From Elysia crispata (Eukaryota; Mollusca; Gastropoda; Plakobranchidae), in the NCBI GenBank assembly GCA_033675545.1, contig JAWDGP010001468.1, positions 789,001-853,000 on the forward strand: a DNA stretch of 64,000 nt, in the 5' to 3' direction. Numbering within the stretch: position 1 is the first letter of the stretch; every line of letters starts with the position of its first letter. Of the stretch, positions 63,380-64,000 are shown in pieces. Both the position numbers and the translations under genes were made by a program. The notes below the pieces were generated by a model that did no database searches, was not told the origin of the DNA, and was given only the letters and a program-made list of their open reading frames with translations.

Positions 63380-63960
63380 GCCACCGTTCCACTCTGCTGG
63401 GTTATGTTTGTGTCGCATCAGTTCGAGCTTTCAGAATGTTTTTATCACTCACACGTGAATTGTTAAGACCAAATAACAGAGCCTTCATCTCGATCACCAG
63501 AAGCTCGCAGTCCCGCGTTGTTTATAATTAGTTTGTAATTAAGCTATAAAACACCCCATTCGTTGATGTCTGCATAAGAGTATATGAATAAAACATCTTT
63601 AGAACTGTTTGCAACAGAGAGACTTAGGGAACGTTCAACAATATGATGTTTACTTACTGCACATTCAAACAAAATCAATTTCTGATATTGTCCATATTTA
63701 GGAGCAAGGTCTTAGGCTGGTTAGAAAACCACCAATTATTGATTCACTCGTATGATTTCGGCTCCAAGTAACAACAGCCATCATTTTTATTAAAGGTCGC
63801 AATCACGTTTGTCCATTGTAAAATATCGTTTAATTTTTTATTGTGATTCTTATTGAACGATAAAGACATTTACCGGAACAAAACATTTGTGTTATTAACT
63901 TATTATGGAGTCAGTCAGTATGATGTGATATTACTTGTCAACACCAAGTGTAGATCAGGG
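63377..63960. other. Spacer without recognised genes
   Basis: No coding or RNA feature was recognised up to the A/G run at the right edge. Confidence 0.45.
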
Positions 63961-63985
63961 AAAAAAAAAAAGGGGGGGGGGGGGG
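63961..63985. repeat. A11-G14 homopolymer junction
   Basis: Eleven A followed directly by fourteen G near the window end. It is a likely site of sequencing length error. Confidence 0.9.
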
Positions 63986-64000
63986 TCATATTGTAGTTGA

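Overview
The window looks like nuclear DNA of an invertebrate animal, most likely a gastropod mollusc. It is AT-rich, its genes are split into many short exons with GT-AG introns, TCTAGATCTAG-type and AGGCCTA motifs are scattered through it, and it carries an RTE-type LINE, tRNA-derived SINE heads and very many long (CT/GA)n, (AT)n and (TAC/GTA)n arrays. The phylum is an inference from overall character; nothing in the window proves the species.

Bases 1-22,800 are the gene-rich part. The minus strand carries the 5' end of USP24, a very large ubiquitin-specific protease. Four coding exons are visible (4682 down to 579), encoding an N-terminal UBA domain, a PPxY motif and the start of the helical scaffold; the rest lies beyond the left edge. 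About 5 kb away and divergently transcribed is a complete OGFOD1 gene, the 2-oxoglutarate/Fe(II) prolyl hydroxylase related to yeast Tpa1. It has 13 coding exons from 9677 to 21635. The exon lengths sum to 1674 bases, an exact reading frame of 557 residues, and the His-x-Asp...His iron ligands and the Arg that holds 2-oxoglutarate are all present. Intron 10 of OGFOD1 holds a young, 5'-truncated RTE-type LINE in the same orientation as the gene, with an 804-residue open frame, a (GGTAAA)n tail and near-identical 21/22-base target-site duplications.

Bases 22,800-64,000 contain no gene that I can name. They hold an old retroelement reverse-transcriptase fossil on the plus strand (about 26.65-28.07 kb), the fossil 3' end of a second LINE family on the minus strand (33.11-33.94 kb), two good tRNA-derived SINE heads (57.3 and 59.5 kb) and one weaker one (25.9 kb). 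From 34 kb onward there is a striking density of microsatellites. Three pairs of diverged, previously unlabelled dispersed repeats lie between 34.9 and 44.7 kb. One of these pairs keeps a His/Cys-rich peptide pattern and looks protein-derived. A perfect 44-base hairpin lies at 61,021 and a spaced duplication at 62.1-62.36 kb. One unassigned open frame (31,464-31,805) deserves a transcript check.

The two named genes are not known to act in one pathway, and their divergent arrangement may be chance. I see no operon, CRISPR array or other prokaryotic system, and nothing that I can defend as a wholly new biological system. The least explained signals are the paired protein-like fossils at 41.1 and 44.6 kb, the hairpin at 61 kb and the RTE stop codon lying inside its own tail repeat.
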